Source of the DNA: Propionibacteriales bacterium
Lineage (GTDB): Bacteria; Actinomycetota; Actinomycetes; Propionibacteriales; Propionibacteriaceae
NCBI GenBank assembly: GCA_030453285.1
Contig: JAKDKP010000143.1
Coordinates: forward strand, 1 to 6,364
Direction: 5' to 3'
DNA: 6,364 nt
Shown: positions 1-6,052 of the stretch, one piece after another
How positions within the stretch are numbered: the stretch's first letter is position 1
Layout of the letters: the number at the start of each line of letters is the position of its first letter
The notes under the pieces: model-generated
Told to the model about the DNA's origin: nothing
What the model saw: the letters and a program-made list of their open reading frames with translations, nothing else
The model's database searches: none
Translations under genes and position numbers: made by a program

Positions 1-1
1 G

Positions 2-316
2 ATCTTCCGGTCCGGCCAGCAGCACAAACGGGCCAACCTGCGGGATCTGATCGACGCCTTCCCCAACATCAAGTGGCTGCTGATCGGCGACGACGGGCAG
101 CATGACCCGGCGATCTACGGAGACCTGGCACGCGAGTTCCCCGACCATGTCGAGGTGATCGCGTTGCGCGAGTTGAGCCCGTCAGAGCATGTGCTGTCCC
201 ATGGCGCCACAATGGGGTCCAGTCGGTCCGCCGCAGACCAGGTGGACATCCTCCGGGCCCACGACGGCGCTGGCCTCACCCTGCGCCTGCGCCGCCACGG
301 CCTCCTCGCGGGTTGA
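2..316 (+). CDS. App1-like phosphatase (DUF2183), 3' end only
   Basis: The open frame enters from the left edge and ends at TGA 314-316, giving 104 residues. Visible motifs are FRSGQQHKR near residue 2, the segment FPNIKWLLIGDDGQHDPAIY at about 20-39, and an ending block IALRELSPSEHVLSHG. These match the C-terminal half of actinobacterial DUF2183 proteins, the family related to yeast App1 phosphatidate phosphatase. The catalytic DxDxT motif of this HAD-type family should lie upstream and is outside the window, so activity cannot be judged. The last 35 or so residues after LSHG are family-variable. The gene runs in the same direction as infA, with a 118-base gap that holds a probable promoter, so I infer a separate transcription unit. 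Substrate is unknown. Family assignment is by remembered motif, fairly secure. Confidence 0.8.
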   Translation: MFRSGQQHKRANLRDLIDAFPNIKWLLIGDDGQHDPAIYGDLAREFPDHVEVIALRELSPSEHVLSHGATMGSSRSAADQVDILRAHDGAGLTLRLRRHGLLAG

Positions 317-343
317 GGCCCACGGCACTGGGCATCGGAGATT

Positions 344-372
344 TTGGAGCCCGGCAGCCTGTGACGTAGAGT
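344..372 (+). promoter_or_regulatory. probable housekeeping sigma promoter for infA
   Basis: TTGGAG (344-349) and TAGAGT (367-372) are separated by exactly 17 bases, matching four of six bases in each of the -35 and -10 consensus boxes. A start site would fall near 379, about 55 bases before infA. It is the best-placed pair between the phosphatase stop and infA. Prediction only. Confidence 0.45.
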
Positions 373-381
373 GGCTCGTCG

Positions 382-400
382 GTCACCTGTGCTGGGTGAC
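382..400 (+). other. small hairpin at predicted 5' end of infA mRNA
   Basis: GTCACC (382-387) pairs with GGTGAC (395-400) around a 7-base loop. It lies immediately after the predicted transcription start. GTGACGT occurs at 361-367 and again at 396-402. It could protect the 5' end or be an operator; the stem is short enough to be chance. Confidence 0.3.
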
Positions 401-434
401 GTGTGTCCAGTGATCCCCACCAGATTGTGAGTTC

Positions 435-656
435 ATGGCGAAGAAAGAGGGCGCCCTCGAGATGGAGGGCACCGTGGTCGAGTCGTTGCCGAATGCGATG
501 TTTCGCGTCGAGTTGTCGAACGGCCACAAAGTGCTCGCCACGATCAGCGGCAAGATGCGGCAACACTACATCCGCATCCTTCCTGCTGATCGTGTCGTCG
601 TCGAGCTCTCCCCGTACGACCTGAACCGCGGACGCATCGTCTATCGGCACAAGTGA
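435..656 (+). CDS. infA: translation initiation factor IF-1
   Basis: The 73-residue product is the usual IF-1 length and is essentially a single S1/OB-fold domain. Recognisable blocks are [20 protein letters not shown] at the start, [20 protein letters not shown] in the middle and the ending [11 protein letters not shown]-1 binds the 30S A site and works with IF-2 and IF-3 in selecting initiator tRNA. The ATG at 435 is fixed by the conserved N terminus. The ribosome-binding site is poor: only GTGAG (427-431), three bases from the ATG, so initiation may depend on other signals. infA is followed by rpmJ after 97 bases, the usual partner. Many actinobacteria have map directly upstream; here a phosphatase gene is found instead. 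Confidence 0.97.
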   Translation: MAKKEGALEMEGTVVESLPNAMFRVELSNGHKVLATISGKMRQHYIRILPADRVVVELSPYDLNRGRIVYRHK

Positions 657-665
657 GGTCCACCT

Positions 666-683
666 GTCGCGTGACCACGCGGC
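666..683 (+). other. short hairpin in infA-rpmJ gap
   Basis: CGCGTG (668-673) and CACGCG (676-681) form a perfect inverted repeat with a 2-base centre, extended by a G-C and a T-G pair. No T tract follows, so it is unlikely to be an intrinsic terminator. It may slow or partly stop transcription, or stabilise the infA 3' end. Nothing else recognisable lies in the 97-base gap. Confidence 0.3.
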
Positions 684-753
684 AGCAACCAAGCGCGACA
701 TCCATCCGGCTCCGGCCGGTCGGTGTCTTGCGCACGAACCAGAAAGACCCTCG

Positions 754-870
754 ATGAAGGTCCAGCCGAGCGTCAAGAAGATGTGCGACAACTGCAAGGT
801 GATTCGTCGTCACGGTCGCGTGATGGTGATCTGCAGCAGCAACCCGCGCCACAAGCAGCGTCAGGGCTGA
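754..870 (+). CDS. rpmJ: 50S ribosomal protein bL36, zinc-binding form
   Basis: This 38-residue gene begins at ATG 754 and ends at TGA 868-870. The product starts [19 protein letters not shown] and ends NPRHKQRQG. All four zinc ligands are present: C11, C14, C27 and H33, so it is the zinc-containing (C+) type rather than the ligand-free paralogue that many actinobacteria keep elsewhere under Zur control. bL36 binds 23S rRNA late in 50S assembly. Length and ligand spacing fit the family. A weak purine stretch (741-747) precedes the start; there is no clear Shine-Dalgarno motif. The position between infA and rpsM is the standard one. Confidence 0.96.
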   Translation: MKVQPSVKKMCDNCKVIRRHGRVMVICSSNPRHKQRQG

Positions 871-1138
871 TCCAGCCCTCGTCGCACCCGGCCCTCAGGG
901 GCCCCGCACGACAATTGAATCCCGTACGACAACTGAACAACGTCATGTCCCCGGGCACTCGTCGAGATGAGAGCGGCCCGGACCACCAAAAAGTGTGCAA
1001 GCAACCCGAGGAGACTCGGACCCACCCCCGGAACATCGGCCGGGGCCCTGTCGGTCAGCCGATCATCATGATCAGCCGGCCAGCCATGGCAGGGACGCTG
1101 CACGCCAGACACCGATGTCACAGTGAAAGGTTCCACCC
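871..1138 (+). other. rpmJ-rpsM intergenic region, 268 bases
   Basis: No gene is visible. It contains two copies of a 12-base unit, ACGACAATTGAA (908-919) and ACGACAACTGAA (926-937), 18 bases apart with one difference, and an odd palindrome GATCAT-C-ATGATC (1061-1073) flanked on both sides by CAGCCG (1056-1061 and 1073-1078). The rpsM ribosome-binding site GAAAGG is at 1125-1130. No convincing -35/-10 pair was found; TTGAAT (915-920) lacks a matching -10. Its length makes it a plausible place for a promoter or S4-type control site of the rpsM-rplQ genes, but no known leader structure is recognisable. Confidence 0.5.
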
Positions 1139-1507
1139 ATGGCACGCCTCATTGGTGTCGACCTCCCGCGCGAAAAGCGCCTGGAAGTCGCCCTCACCTA
1201 CATCTTCGGTGTGGGTCGTACCCGCGCCCTCGAGACCCTGGAAGCCACCAAGATCAGTGGCGACCTCCGCGTACATGAACTCAATGACGACCAACTGGTC
1301 GCCCTCCGTGACCACATCGAGGCCAGCTACCAGATCGAGGGTGACCTCCGCCGCGAGGTGGCCGCCGACATCCGGCGCAAGGTCGAGATCGGTTGCTACC
1401 AGGGTCGCCGTCACCGCAGTGGACTGCCGGTCCGTGGACAGCGGACCAAGACCAACGCCCGCACCCGCAAGGGAAAGCGCAAGCCGGTCGCCGGCAAGAA
1501 GAAGTAA
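1139..1507 (+). CDS. rpsM: 30S ribosomal protein uS13
   Basis: The 122-residue product begins [20 protein letters not shown] and carries the conserved block [10 protein letters not shown] near residue 21, the helix region [20 protein letters not shown] at about 74-93, and the hallmark [20 protein letters not shown] followed by a lysine-rich tail. uS13 sits in the 30S head, contacts the P-site tRNA through its basic tail, and forms bridges to the 50S through uL5. ATG 1139 has GAAAGG eight bases upstream and the usual N terminus. It stops with TAA (1505-1507), 42 bases before rpsK. The length matches the actinobacterial family. Confidence 0.98.
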   Translation: MARLIGVDLPREKRLEVALTYIFGVGRTRALETLEATKISGDLRVHELNDDQLVALRDHIEASYQIEGDLRREVAADIRRKVEIGCYQGRRHRSGLPVRGQRTKTNARTRKGKRKPVAGKKK

Positions 1508-1549
1508 CAGTTCACTCGCGTCGAGACGACTTCGTAGGAGATCAGACAC

Positions 1550-1951
1550 ATGGCTACAGCAGGCCGCAGCACCACCAAGAAGGTGCGCCGCAAGGAAAAG
1601 AAGAATGTGGTGGCCGGACAGGCCCACATCAAGAGCACGTTCAACAACACGATCATCACCATCACCGACCCGTCCGGAGGCGTCATCGCCTGGGCCTCGT
1701 CGGGCACGGTGGGCTTCAAGGGGTCCCGCAAGTCGACCCCGTTCGCCGCGCAGATGGCAGCCGAGGCTGCCGGGCGTCGTGCCATGGATCACGGCATGAA
1801 GCGCGTGGACGTGTTCGTCAAGGGTCCCGGCTCCGGCCGGGAGACCGCGATCCGTTCGCTCGGGGCCGTCGGCCTCGAGATCGGCCCGATCGCCGACGTC
1901 ACCCCCGTCCCGCACAACGGATGCCGGCCGCCCAAGCGCCGTCGCGTCTGA
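1550..1951 (+). CDS. rpsK: 30S ribosomal protein uS11
   Basis: The 133-residue product has a basic N terminus ([13 protein letters not shown]), the core blocks [19 protein letters not shown] (about 25-43) and [15 protein letters not shown] (about 90-104), and the diagnostic ending [16 protein letters not shown]. uS11 lies in the 30S platform near the mRNA exit and helps position the Shine-Dalgarno helix. TAGGAG (1535-1540) stands nine bases before ATG 1550. Intergenic spacing of 42 bases to rpsM and 30 to rpsD, with no terminator between, supports cotranscription. Nothing unusual is seen. Confidence 0.98.
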   Translation: MATAGRSTTKKVRRKEKKNVVAGQAHIKSTFNNTIITITDPSGGVIAWASSGTVGFKGSRKSTPFAAQMAAEAAGRRAMDHGMKRVDVFVKGPGSGRETAIRSLGAVGLEIGPIADVTPVPHNGCRPPKRRRV

Positions 1952-1981
1952 TCCGCCCACCACACAACAAGGACTGAGAAC

Positions 1982-2587
1982 ATGGCACGCTACACAGGTC
2001 CCATGACCAAGAAGTCCCGTCGGCTGGGTGTTGACCTGGTCGGTGGCGACAAGGCGTTCGAGCGCCGCCCCTACCCGCCCGGTCAGCACGGCCGCGGTCG
2101 TACGAAGGACTCCGAGTACGCCCTCCAGCTCCGTGAGAAGCAGAAGGCTCGTTTCGCGTACGGAGTCCTGGAGAAGCAGTTCGCCCGCTACTACGTCGAG
2201 GCGAACCGGGTCCCCGGCAAGACCGGTGACGCGATGCTGCAGATCCTGGAGTCCCGGCTGGACAACGTGATCTATCGCGCAGGATTTGCCTCGACGCGTC
2301 GGCAGGCCCGCCAGCTGGTGTCCCACGGACACTTCCTGGTCAACGGCAAGAAGGTCGACATCCCGTCGTTCCGCGTCTCGCCGCACGACATCATCGACGT
2401 TCGCGAGAAGTCGATGAACCTGCACCCGCTGGTGGTGGCCCGTGAGACCCACGGCGAGCGCGACGTGCCGGCGTGGCTGCAGGCCGTCCCGGACAAGATG
2501 CGCGTCCTGGTGCATCAGCTCCCGGTGCGCGAGCAGATTGTGATCGACGTGCAGGAACAGCTGATCGTCGAGCTCTACTCCAAGTGA
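1982..2587 (+). CDS. rpsD: 30S ribosomal protein uS4, zinc-free form
   Basis: The 201-residue product starts MARYTGPMTKKSRRLGVDL. It shows RPYPPGQHGRGRTKDSEYAL (about 29-48), then an S4 RNA-binding domain with SRLDNVIYRAGFASTRRQAR followed by QLVSHGHFLVNGKKVDIPS, and ends VQEQLIVELYSK. uS4 is a primary binder of the 16S 5' domain and nucleates 30S assembly; in some bacteria it also represses its own operon. The N-terminal cysteines of the zinc-binding type are absent, and the protein has no cysteine, so it is the C-minus type. AAGGA (1969-1973) is eight bases before the ATG. A long structured gap of 274 bases separates it from rpoA. Confidence 0.98.
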   Translation: MARYTGPMTKKSRRLGVDLVGGDKAFERRPYPPGQHGRGRTKDSEYALQLREKQKARFAYGVLEKQFARYYVEANRVPGKTGDAMLQILESRLDNVIYRAGFASTRRQARQLVSHGHFLVNGKKVDIPSFRVSPHDIIDVREKSMNLHPLVVARETHGERDVPAWLQAVPDKMRVLVHQLPVREQIVIDVQEQLIVELYSK

Positions 2588-2602
2588 GCTGACTGCTGGC
2601 TC

Positions 2603-2718
2603 GGGCGCCTCGTCCTGTCGTACGAGGCGTCCTGCCCCGGCCGACTCATCCTCGCAAGCTCGGAGGAGTCGGCCGCAACGCCCACCACTCCGGGACGCCT
2701 CGTACGACAGGACAAGGC
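2603..2718. repeat. nested inverted-repeat element between rpsD and rpoA
   Basis: Two 26-base arms, 2607-2632 and 2693-2718, are inverted copies with one mismatch (2611/2714); 21 bases (2612-2632 against 2693-2713) match perfectly, each arm containing the palindrome TCGTACGA. Between them a second hairpin pairs CGGCCGACTC (2638-2647) with GAGTCGGCCG (2666-2675). The left arm can also fold alone: 2603-2613 pairs with 2622-2632 around an 8-base loop, with one G-U pair. The right arm can do the same less well. No T tract follows either arm. It could be a mobile palindromic repeat (MITE or BIME-like), or an RNA switch or partial attenuator ahead of rpoA. No target-site duplication or open frame was seen. 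Confidence 0.8.
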
Positions 2719-2787
2719 TTGGTCGTCCGGTCACTGGGCGGAGAGCGTCCGTCCGGGTCAAGGCCGCCACACAACTGAACTGAATGG

Positions 2788-2809
2788 CCCTCAGACAGAG
2801 GTTTGAGGG
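2788..2809 (+). other. rpoA leader hairpin 1
   Basis: CCCTCA (2788-2793) pairs perfectly with TGAGGG (2804-2809) around a 10-base loop; the palindrome GGGATCCC (2807-2814) overlaps the second arm. It lies in the 5' leader of rpoA. A role in rpoA expression is inference. Confidence 0.35.
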
Positions 2810-2820
2810 ATCCCAAGATG

Positions 2821-2846
2821 CGCATCGTCAAATAGAGGTCGATGCG
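2821..2846 (+). promoter_or_regulatory. rpoA leader hairpin 2, next to the ribosome-binding site
   Basis: CGCATCG (2821-2827) and CGATGCG (2840-2846) form a perfect 7-bp stem with a 12-base A-rich loop. The last G of the stem is the first G of the Shine-Dalgarno stretch GGAGAGGA (2846-2853) of rpoA. The alternative palindrome GATGCGCATC (2817-2826) would compete for the first arm. This could tune rpoA translation; not established. Confidence 0.4.
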
Positions 2847-2861
2847 GAGAGGAATGTACAC

Positions 2862-3890
2862 ATGCTGATTGCACAGCGCCCCTCGCTCAGCGAGGAAGTT
2901 GTCGGCAACGATCGTTCGCGGTTCGTCATCGAGCCGCTGGAGCCCGGGTTCGGCTACACCCTGGGCAATTCGCTGCGTCGTACGCTGCTGTCGTCCATCC
3001 CGGGCGCATCGGTGACGAGCATCAAGGTCGACGGCAACCCGCACGAGTTCTCCACCCTGGCCGGGGTCGTCGAGGACGTCACCGAGATCATCTTGAACCT
3101 CAAGGGACTGGTGTTGTCCTCGGAGGAGGACGAGCCGGTCACCATGTACCTGCGCAAGGCGGGCGCCGGTGCGGTCACCGCCGCCGACATCGCCCCGCCG
3201 GCCGGCGTCGAGGTGCACAACCCCGAGCTGCACATCGCCACCCTGAACGATTCGGGGCGCCTCGAGATGGAGCTCGTCGTCGAGCGCGGCCGCGGCTACG
3301 TCTCCTCGGTGCAGAACAAGTCCGCCGACGCTGAGATCGGCCGCATCCCGGTCGACTCGATCTATTCACCGGTCCTCAAGGTCACCTACAAGGTTGAGGC
3401 CACCCGCGTCGAGCAGCGCACCGACTTCGACAAGTTGATCATCGACGTCGAGACCAAGCCGTCCATGCGTCCCCGCGACGCCATGGCCAGCGCGGGCCGT
3501 ACCCTGGTCGAGTTGTTCGGTCTGGCTCGTGAGTTGAACGTCGAGGCCGAGGGCATCGAGATCGGCCCCTCGCCGGTCGACGAGCAGCTCGCCGCCGACC
3601 TGGCCCTGCCGGTCGAGGATCTCGACCTGACGGTCCGCTCGTACAACTGCCTCAAGCGGGAGGGCATCCACACCGTCAGCGAGCTGGTGTCGCGCTCCGA
3701 GCAGGACCTGCTGGACATCCGCAACTTCGGCTCCAAGTCGATCGACGAGGTCAAGCTGAAGCTGCACGAGATGGGCCTCTCGCTGAAGGACAGCGCCCCG
3801 GGCTTCGACCCGATGGGTGTCACCCGATACGACGACGAGGACGAGGACGGGTCCGAGGACGTCGACTTCGCCGAGACCGAACAGTACTGA
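2862..3890 (+). CDS. rpoA: DNA-directed RNA polymerase subunit alpha
   Basis: The 342-residue product starts [13 protein letters not shown]. The N-terminal domain (about 1-230) contains the assembly block [20 protein letters not shown] (21-40), which dimerises and binds beta and beta'. A flexible linker leads to the C-terminal domain (about 250-312), whose determinants for UP-element DNA are all present: R259, N262, C263, K292, S293, E296, equal to E. coli R265, N268, C269, K298, S299, E302. An acidic tail ([12 protein letters not shown]) ends the protein, as is common in actinobacteria. ATG 2862 was chosen over the in-frame ATG at 2784 because it has GGAGAGGA upstream and gives the conserved N terminus. 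rplQ follows after 36 bases. Confidence 0.98.
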   Translation: MLIAQRPSLSEEVVGNDRSRFVIEPLEPGFGYTLGNSLRRTLLSSIPGASVTSIKVDGNPHEFSTLAGVVEDVTEIILNLKGLVLSSEEDEPVTMYLRKAGAGAVTAADIAPPAGVEVHNPELHIATLNDSGRLEMELVVERGRGYVSSVQNKSADAEIGRIPVDSIYSPVLKVTYKVEATRVEQRTDFDKLIIDVETKPSMRPRDAMASAGRTLVELFGLARELNVEAEGIEIGPSPVDEQLAADLALPVEDLDLTVRSYNCLKREGIHTVSELVSRSEQDLLDIRNFGSKSIDEVKLKLHEMGLSLKDSAPGFDPMGVTRYDDEDEDGSEDVDFAETEQY

Positions 3891-3926
3891 TCTCCTCGAT
3901 CCGTACCAGACACTGGAGAACACACC

Positions 3927-4607
3927 ATGCCCACTCCCACCAAGGGTGCACGTCTCGGCGGCACCCCCGCCCATGAGCGGATCATTCTGGCCAACCTGGC
4001 GAGCCAGCTCTTCGAGCACGGCCGGATCACCACGACTGAGGCCAAGGCCAAGCGGGTCCGTCCGTTGGCCGAACGCCTGATCACCAAGGCCAAGCAGGGT
4101 GACCTGCACGCCCGTCGCCAGGTGCTCAGCACCATCCGCGACAAAGCGGTCGTGCACACCCTCTTTGCCGACATCGCCCCGGCCATGGCCGAACGCGAGG
4201 GCGGCTACCTGCGGATCACCAAGATCGGTCCACGCAAGGGTGACAATGCTCCGATGGCGATCATCGAGCTGATCACCGATCCGGTGACCAAGAAGGCGTC
4301 CACGTCCGCCGGGGTGCCGGCCGCCGCCGCTCCCGCGGCCGCGGCCGCGGCTGACGAGGCTCCAGTCGAGGATGCGCCTGAGCCCGCCACCGACGTCAAG
4401 GACCTCGGCGAGGGTTCCTTCCGTGGTGCGGAGCCGCCCGCCGGTTTCGACATCAAGGGCAATGAGGACTCGATGAAGTTCCACACCCCCGAGTCGCCGT
4501 GGTACGACGCCACCATTGCCGAGGTGTGGTTCAACTCGGCCGGGGCGGCCGAGGCGGCCGGGTTCGTGAATGCGGTCAAGAACGACGACTCCAACGACGA
4601 GGCCTGA
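3927..4607 (+). CDS. rplQ: 50S ribosomal protein bL17 with extra C-terminal domain
   Basis: Of 226 residues, 1-118 are the bL17 core ([40 protein letters not shown], ending [14 protein letters not shown]). bL17 binds 23S rRNA near the peptide exit. The usual protein is about 120 residues; here an Ala-rich, then acidic linker (about 125-170) leads to a compact domain at about 174-215 with the pattern F-D-I-K-G-N, S182, H186, P191-W-Y, A-E-V-W-F (198-202) and A-E-A-A-G-F (208-213). I recall this motif in actinobacterial bL17 and bL21 variants labelled 'sunset domain' and, in related form, behind secreted nucleases; its function is not known to me. GGAG (3915-3918) precedes the ATG by eight bases. 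Confidence 0.96.
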   Translation: MPTPTKGARLGGTPAHERIILANLASQLFEHGRITTTEAKAKRVRPLAERLITKAKQGDLHARRQVLSTIRDKAVVHTLFADIAPAMAEREGGYLRITKIGPRKGDNAPMAIIELITDPVTKKASTSAGVPAAAAPAAAAAADEAPVEDAPEPATDVKDLGEGSFRGAEPPAGFDIKGNEDSMKFHTPESPWYDATIAEVWFNSAGAAEAAGFVNAVKNDDSNDEA

Positions 4608-4653
4608 GCGCAAACTCCGTTCAGGAACGTCCGACGTCGATCCGAGACGTCAC

Positions 4654-4703
4654 AAGAGCGCCCGCCACATCGGTGGAGATTCACCGATGGGGCGGGCGCT
4701 TTT
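4654..4703. terminator. intrinsic terminator after rplQ, probably bidirectional
   Basis: Positions 4657-4675 pair with 4682-4700: ten pairs, an A-G mismatch (4667/4690), then eight pairs, around the 6-base loop GAGATT. The + strand stem is followed by a short T run (4700-4703), and the A-rich 4654-4657 gives a short T stretch on the - strand. It lies between the convergent rplQ and the membrane-protein gene, so it can serve both. Confidence 0.85.
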
Positions 4704-4721
4704 GGGTGGGAACTGTTCTCC

Positions 4722-4740
4722 GGTGCACGCACCATGGTGC
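4722..4740. repeat. overlapping palindromes GGTGC-GCACC-GGTGC
   Basis: GCACCATGGTGC (4729-4740) is a perfect 12-base palindrome, and its first half also pairs with GGTGC at 4722-4726. It lies in the 3' intergenic region of both convergent genes, so an operator role for either is unlikely. Meaning unknown. Confidence 0.5.
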
Positions 4741-4761
4741 TCGCGCGTGGCGGTCCGGTGA

Positions 4762-5280
4762 TCAGGTCAGGTCGAGCAGGCCCTGTATGGACACCAGGAA
4801 GACCAGCAACAACACGATCGGGGCCAGCACCGAGAGGATGATGGCGATCACTCCGGGCATCGTTCCTCGCCGGGAGGCGGCGGCGATGATGCCCAGCACC
4901 AGGCCCACCAGTCCGAGGCCAGCCGGGATCAGTTGGAGGGCCAGGATCGTCCAGATGCTGTTGTTGGCCTGGGTGTATTCGGGGTCGCCGTAGCTGTACT
5001 GCTCGATCGTGTGGAAGGTGGTGGAGGTCTGGAACACCAGCGGTGTGTGGATCACCACCGCGATCGCGACGAGAAACAGCGCAACGATGCCCAGGGCCGG
5101 GCTGTTCCTTCGCGCTGGCGGCGGTGGAGTCGGTGCCGGCGGCTGCATCGTCCGGGCCGGCTGCTGGACCGGACCGGTTGGGAAGTCGGGGTGGCTGTAG
5201 TCGTTCTGTGGCGTGAACCCACCAGCCGAGGGTCGGCGCCCGAAGTCGGGTCCCGACTGGGGGTTGGGGGGCTGGCTCAC
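4762..5280 (-). CDS. proline-rich three-helix membrane protein, function unknown
   Basis: I do not recognise a named family. The 172-residue product starts at GTG (5278-5280) with GGAGG (5285-5289) four bases upstream. Residues 1-58 are hydrophilic, rich in Pro, Gln and Gly (PPAPTPPPP near 47-55). Three hydrophobic helices follow at about 62-84, 109-135 and 141-166. The arginines at 57-58 and 137-138 suggest a cytoplasmic N terminus, an outside loop of about 25 residues ([20 protein letters not shown]) and a short cytoplasmic SRRG turn. Such small proteins with a disordered Pro-rich cytoplasmic head are common in actinobacteria (DUF4190-like by architecture only). It reads towards rplQ and is separated from sodA by a hairpin. 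No enzymatic motif is visible. Confidence 0.8.
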   Translation of the reverse strand: MSQPPNPQSGPDFGRRPSAGGFTPQNDYSHPDFPTGPVQQPARTMQPPAPTPPPPARRNSPALGIVALFLVAIAVVIHTPLVFQTSTTFHTIEQYSYGDPEYTQANNSIWTILALQLIPAGLGLVGLVLGIIAAASRRGTMPGVIAIILSVLAPIVLLLVFLVSIQGLLDLT

Positions 5281-5360
5281 GTGGCCTCCAAGGGTGGTGA
5301 CGGGCAGTGGGTGGGTGACAGGAATGCAGGGACAAGAGTAGGCGCACCGGGGACGACAGC

Positions 5361-5390
5361 GGGGGACCAGCCAAGGCTGGCAGGTCCCCC
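5361..5390 (-). terminator. strong hairpin downstream of sodA
   Basis: GGGGGACC (5361-5368) pairs with GGTCCCCC (5383-5390); inside, after an A-A mismatch, GCCA (5370-5373) pairs with TGGC (5378-5381) around a 4-base loop. It begins ten bases beyond the TAA at 5400-5402 on the - strand. No T run follows, so termination would be weak or Rho-assisted; it may also protect the sodA 3' end. Confidence 0.55.
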
Positions 5391-5399
5391 CCGGACGGT

Positions 5400-6052
5400 T
5401 TATAGGGTCGGTGAGGCGGTCGTTGTAACCCCATGGTGATCAAACCCATTGCCTGCTCCCGGGCGGCCGTGAGCCGCTGGGTCGCATCGGCCCAGTTCAC
5501 CACGTTCCACCAGGCGGAGACGTAGTCGGCCTTGACGTTCTTGTACTGCAGGTAGAAGGCGTGCTCCCACATGTCGAGCTGGACCACCGGCACCTGTCCG
5601 AGCGGGACGTTGCCCTGCTGGTCGAACATCTGCAGGATGTTCAGCCGCTGACCGAGCACGTCCCAGGCCAGTACGGACCAACCGGAGCCCTGCAGGCCGG
5701 TGGCGGTGGCCTCGAACTGCCCCTTGAAGCCGTCGAATCCGCCGAAGAACTCGTCGATCGCGGCGCCGAGTTCGCCGTCGGGCTGGCCACCACCGTCGGG
5801 GGACATGTTGTTCCAGAACACCGAGTGGTTGATGTGGCCGCCGAGGTTGAACGCCAGATCCTTCTCGAGCTTGTTGATGGTGCCGAACTCGCCCTTGCTC
5901 CGCGCCTCTTCGAGCTGCTCCAGGGCGGTGTTGGCGCCCTTCACGTACGTCGCATGGTGCTTGTCGTGGTGCAGTTCCATGATCTCGGGGGCGATGTGCG
6001 GCGCAAGTGCGCTGTAGTCGTAGGGAAGATCGGGGAGGGTGTAGTTCGCCAT
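5400..6052 (-). CDS. sodA: Fe/Mn superoxide dismutase, C-terminal stop out of frame
   Basis: From ATG at 6052 the product begins [16 protein letters not shown] and aligns with Fe/Mn superoxide dismutases over about 205 residues. It converts superoxide to oxygen and hydrogen peroxide, probably in the cytoplasm, since no signal peptide is seen. Metal ligands are H28, H76, D160 and H164 ([18 protein letters not shown]). Residue 145 is Gln in FDQQ, where the M. tuberculosis iron enzyme has His, which suggests manganese. AGGA (6059-6062) lies six bases before the start. After WWNVVNWAD and AMGLI, where the family ends, the frame has no stop until 4205. The stop at 5400-5402 is reached only by a -1 shift (or one missing base) around 5431-5447, giving 217 residues. 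The end coordinate is therefore an interpretation. Confidence 0.85.

Noticed and set aside
915..943. Promoter TTGAAT with -10 near 938 ahead of rpsM
   Set aside because: No acceptable -10 box stands at 16-18 bases; CAACGT matches the consensus at only two positions.
723..1799. 358-codon + strand frame over rpmJ, the gap and rpsM
   Set aside because: It is out of frame with rpmJ, rpsM and rpsK, all of which are certain.
2607..2718. Insertion sequence remnant
   Set aside because: There is no transposase fragment and no visible target duplication; I keep only the inverted-repeat description and leave a MITE-like origin open.
1118..2770. 550-codon open frame on the - strand across rpsM, rpsK and rpsD
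   Set aside because: It is antisense to three certain ribosomal genes; the composition (Leu/Val/Asp/Gly/Arg-rich) is what third-position GC bias produces, and there is no ribosome-binding site or known domain.
2784..2861. N-terminal extension of RpoA to the ATG at 2784
   Set aside because: The added 26 residues match nothing in RpoA, no Shine-Dalgarno precedes 2784, and MLIAQRP at 2862 is the family start with GGAGAGGA upstream.
3366..4613. 415-codon - strand frame opposite rpoA and rplQ
   Set aside because: Shadow of two strongly recognised genes, with no start signal or domain.
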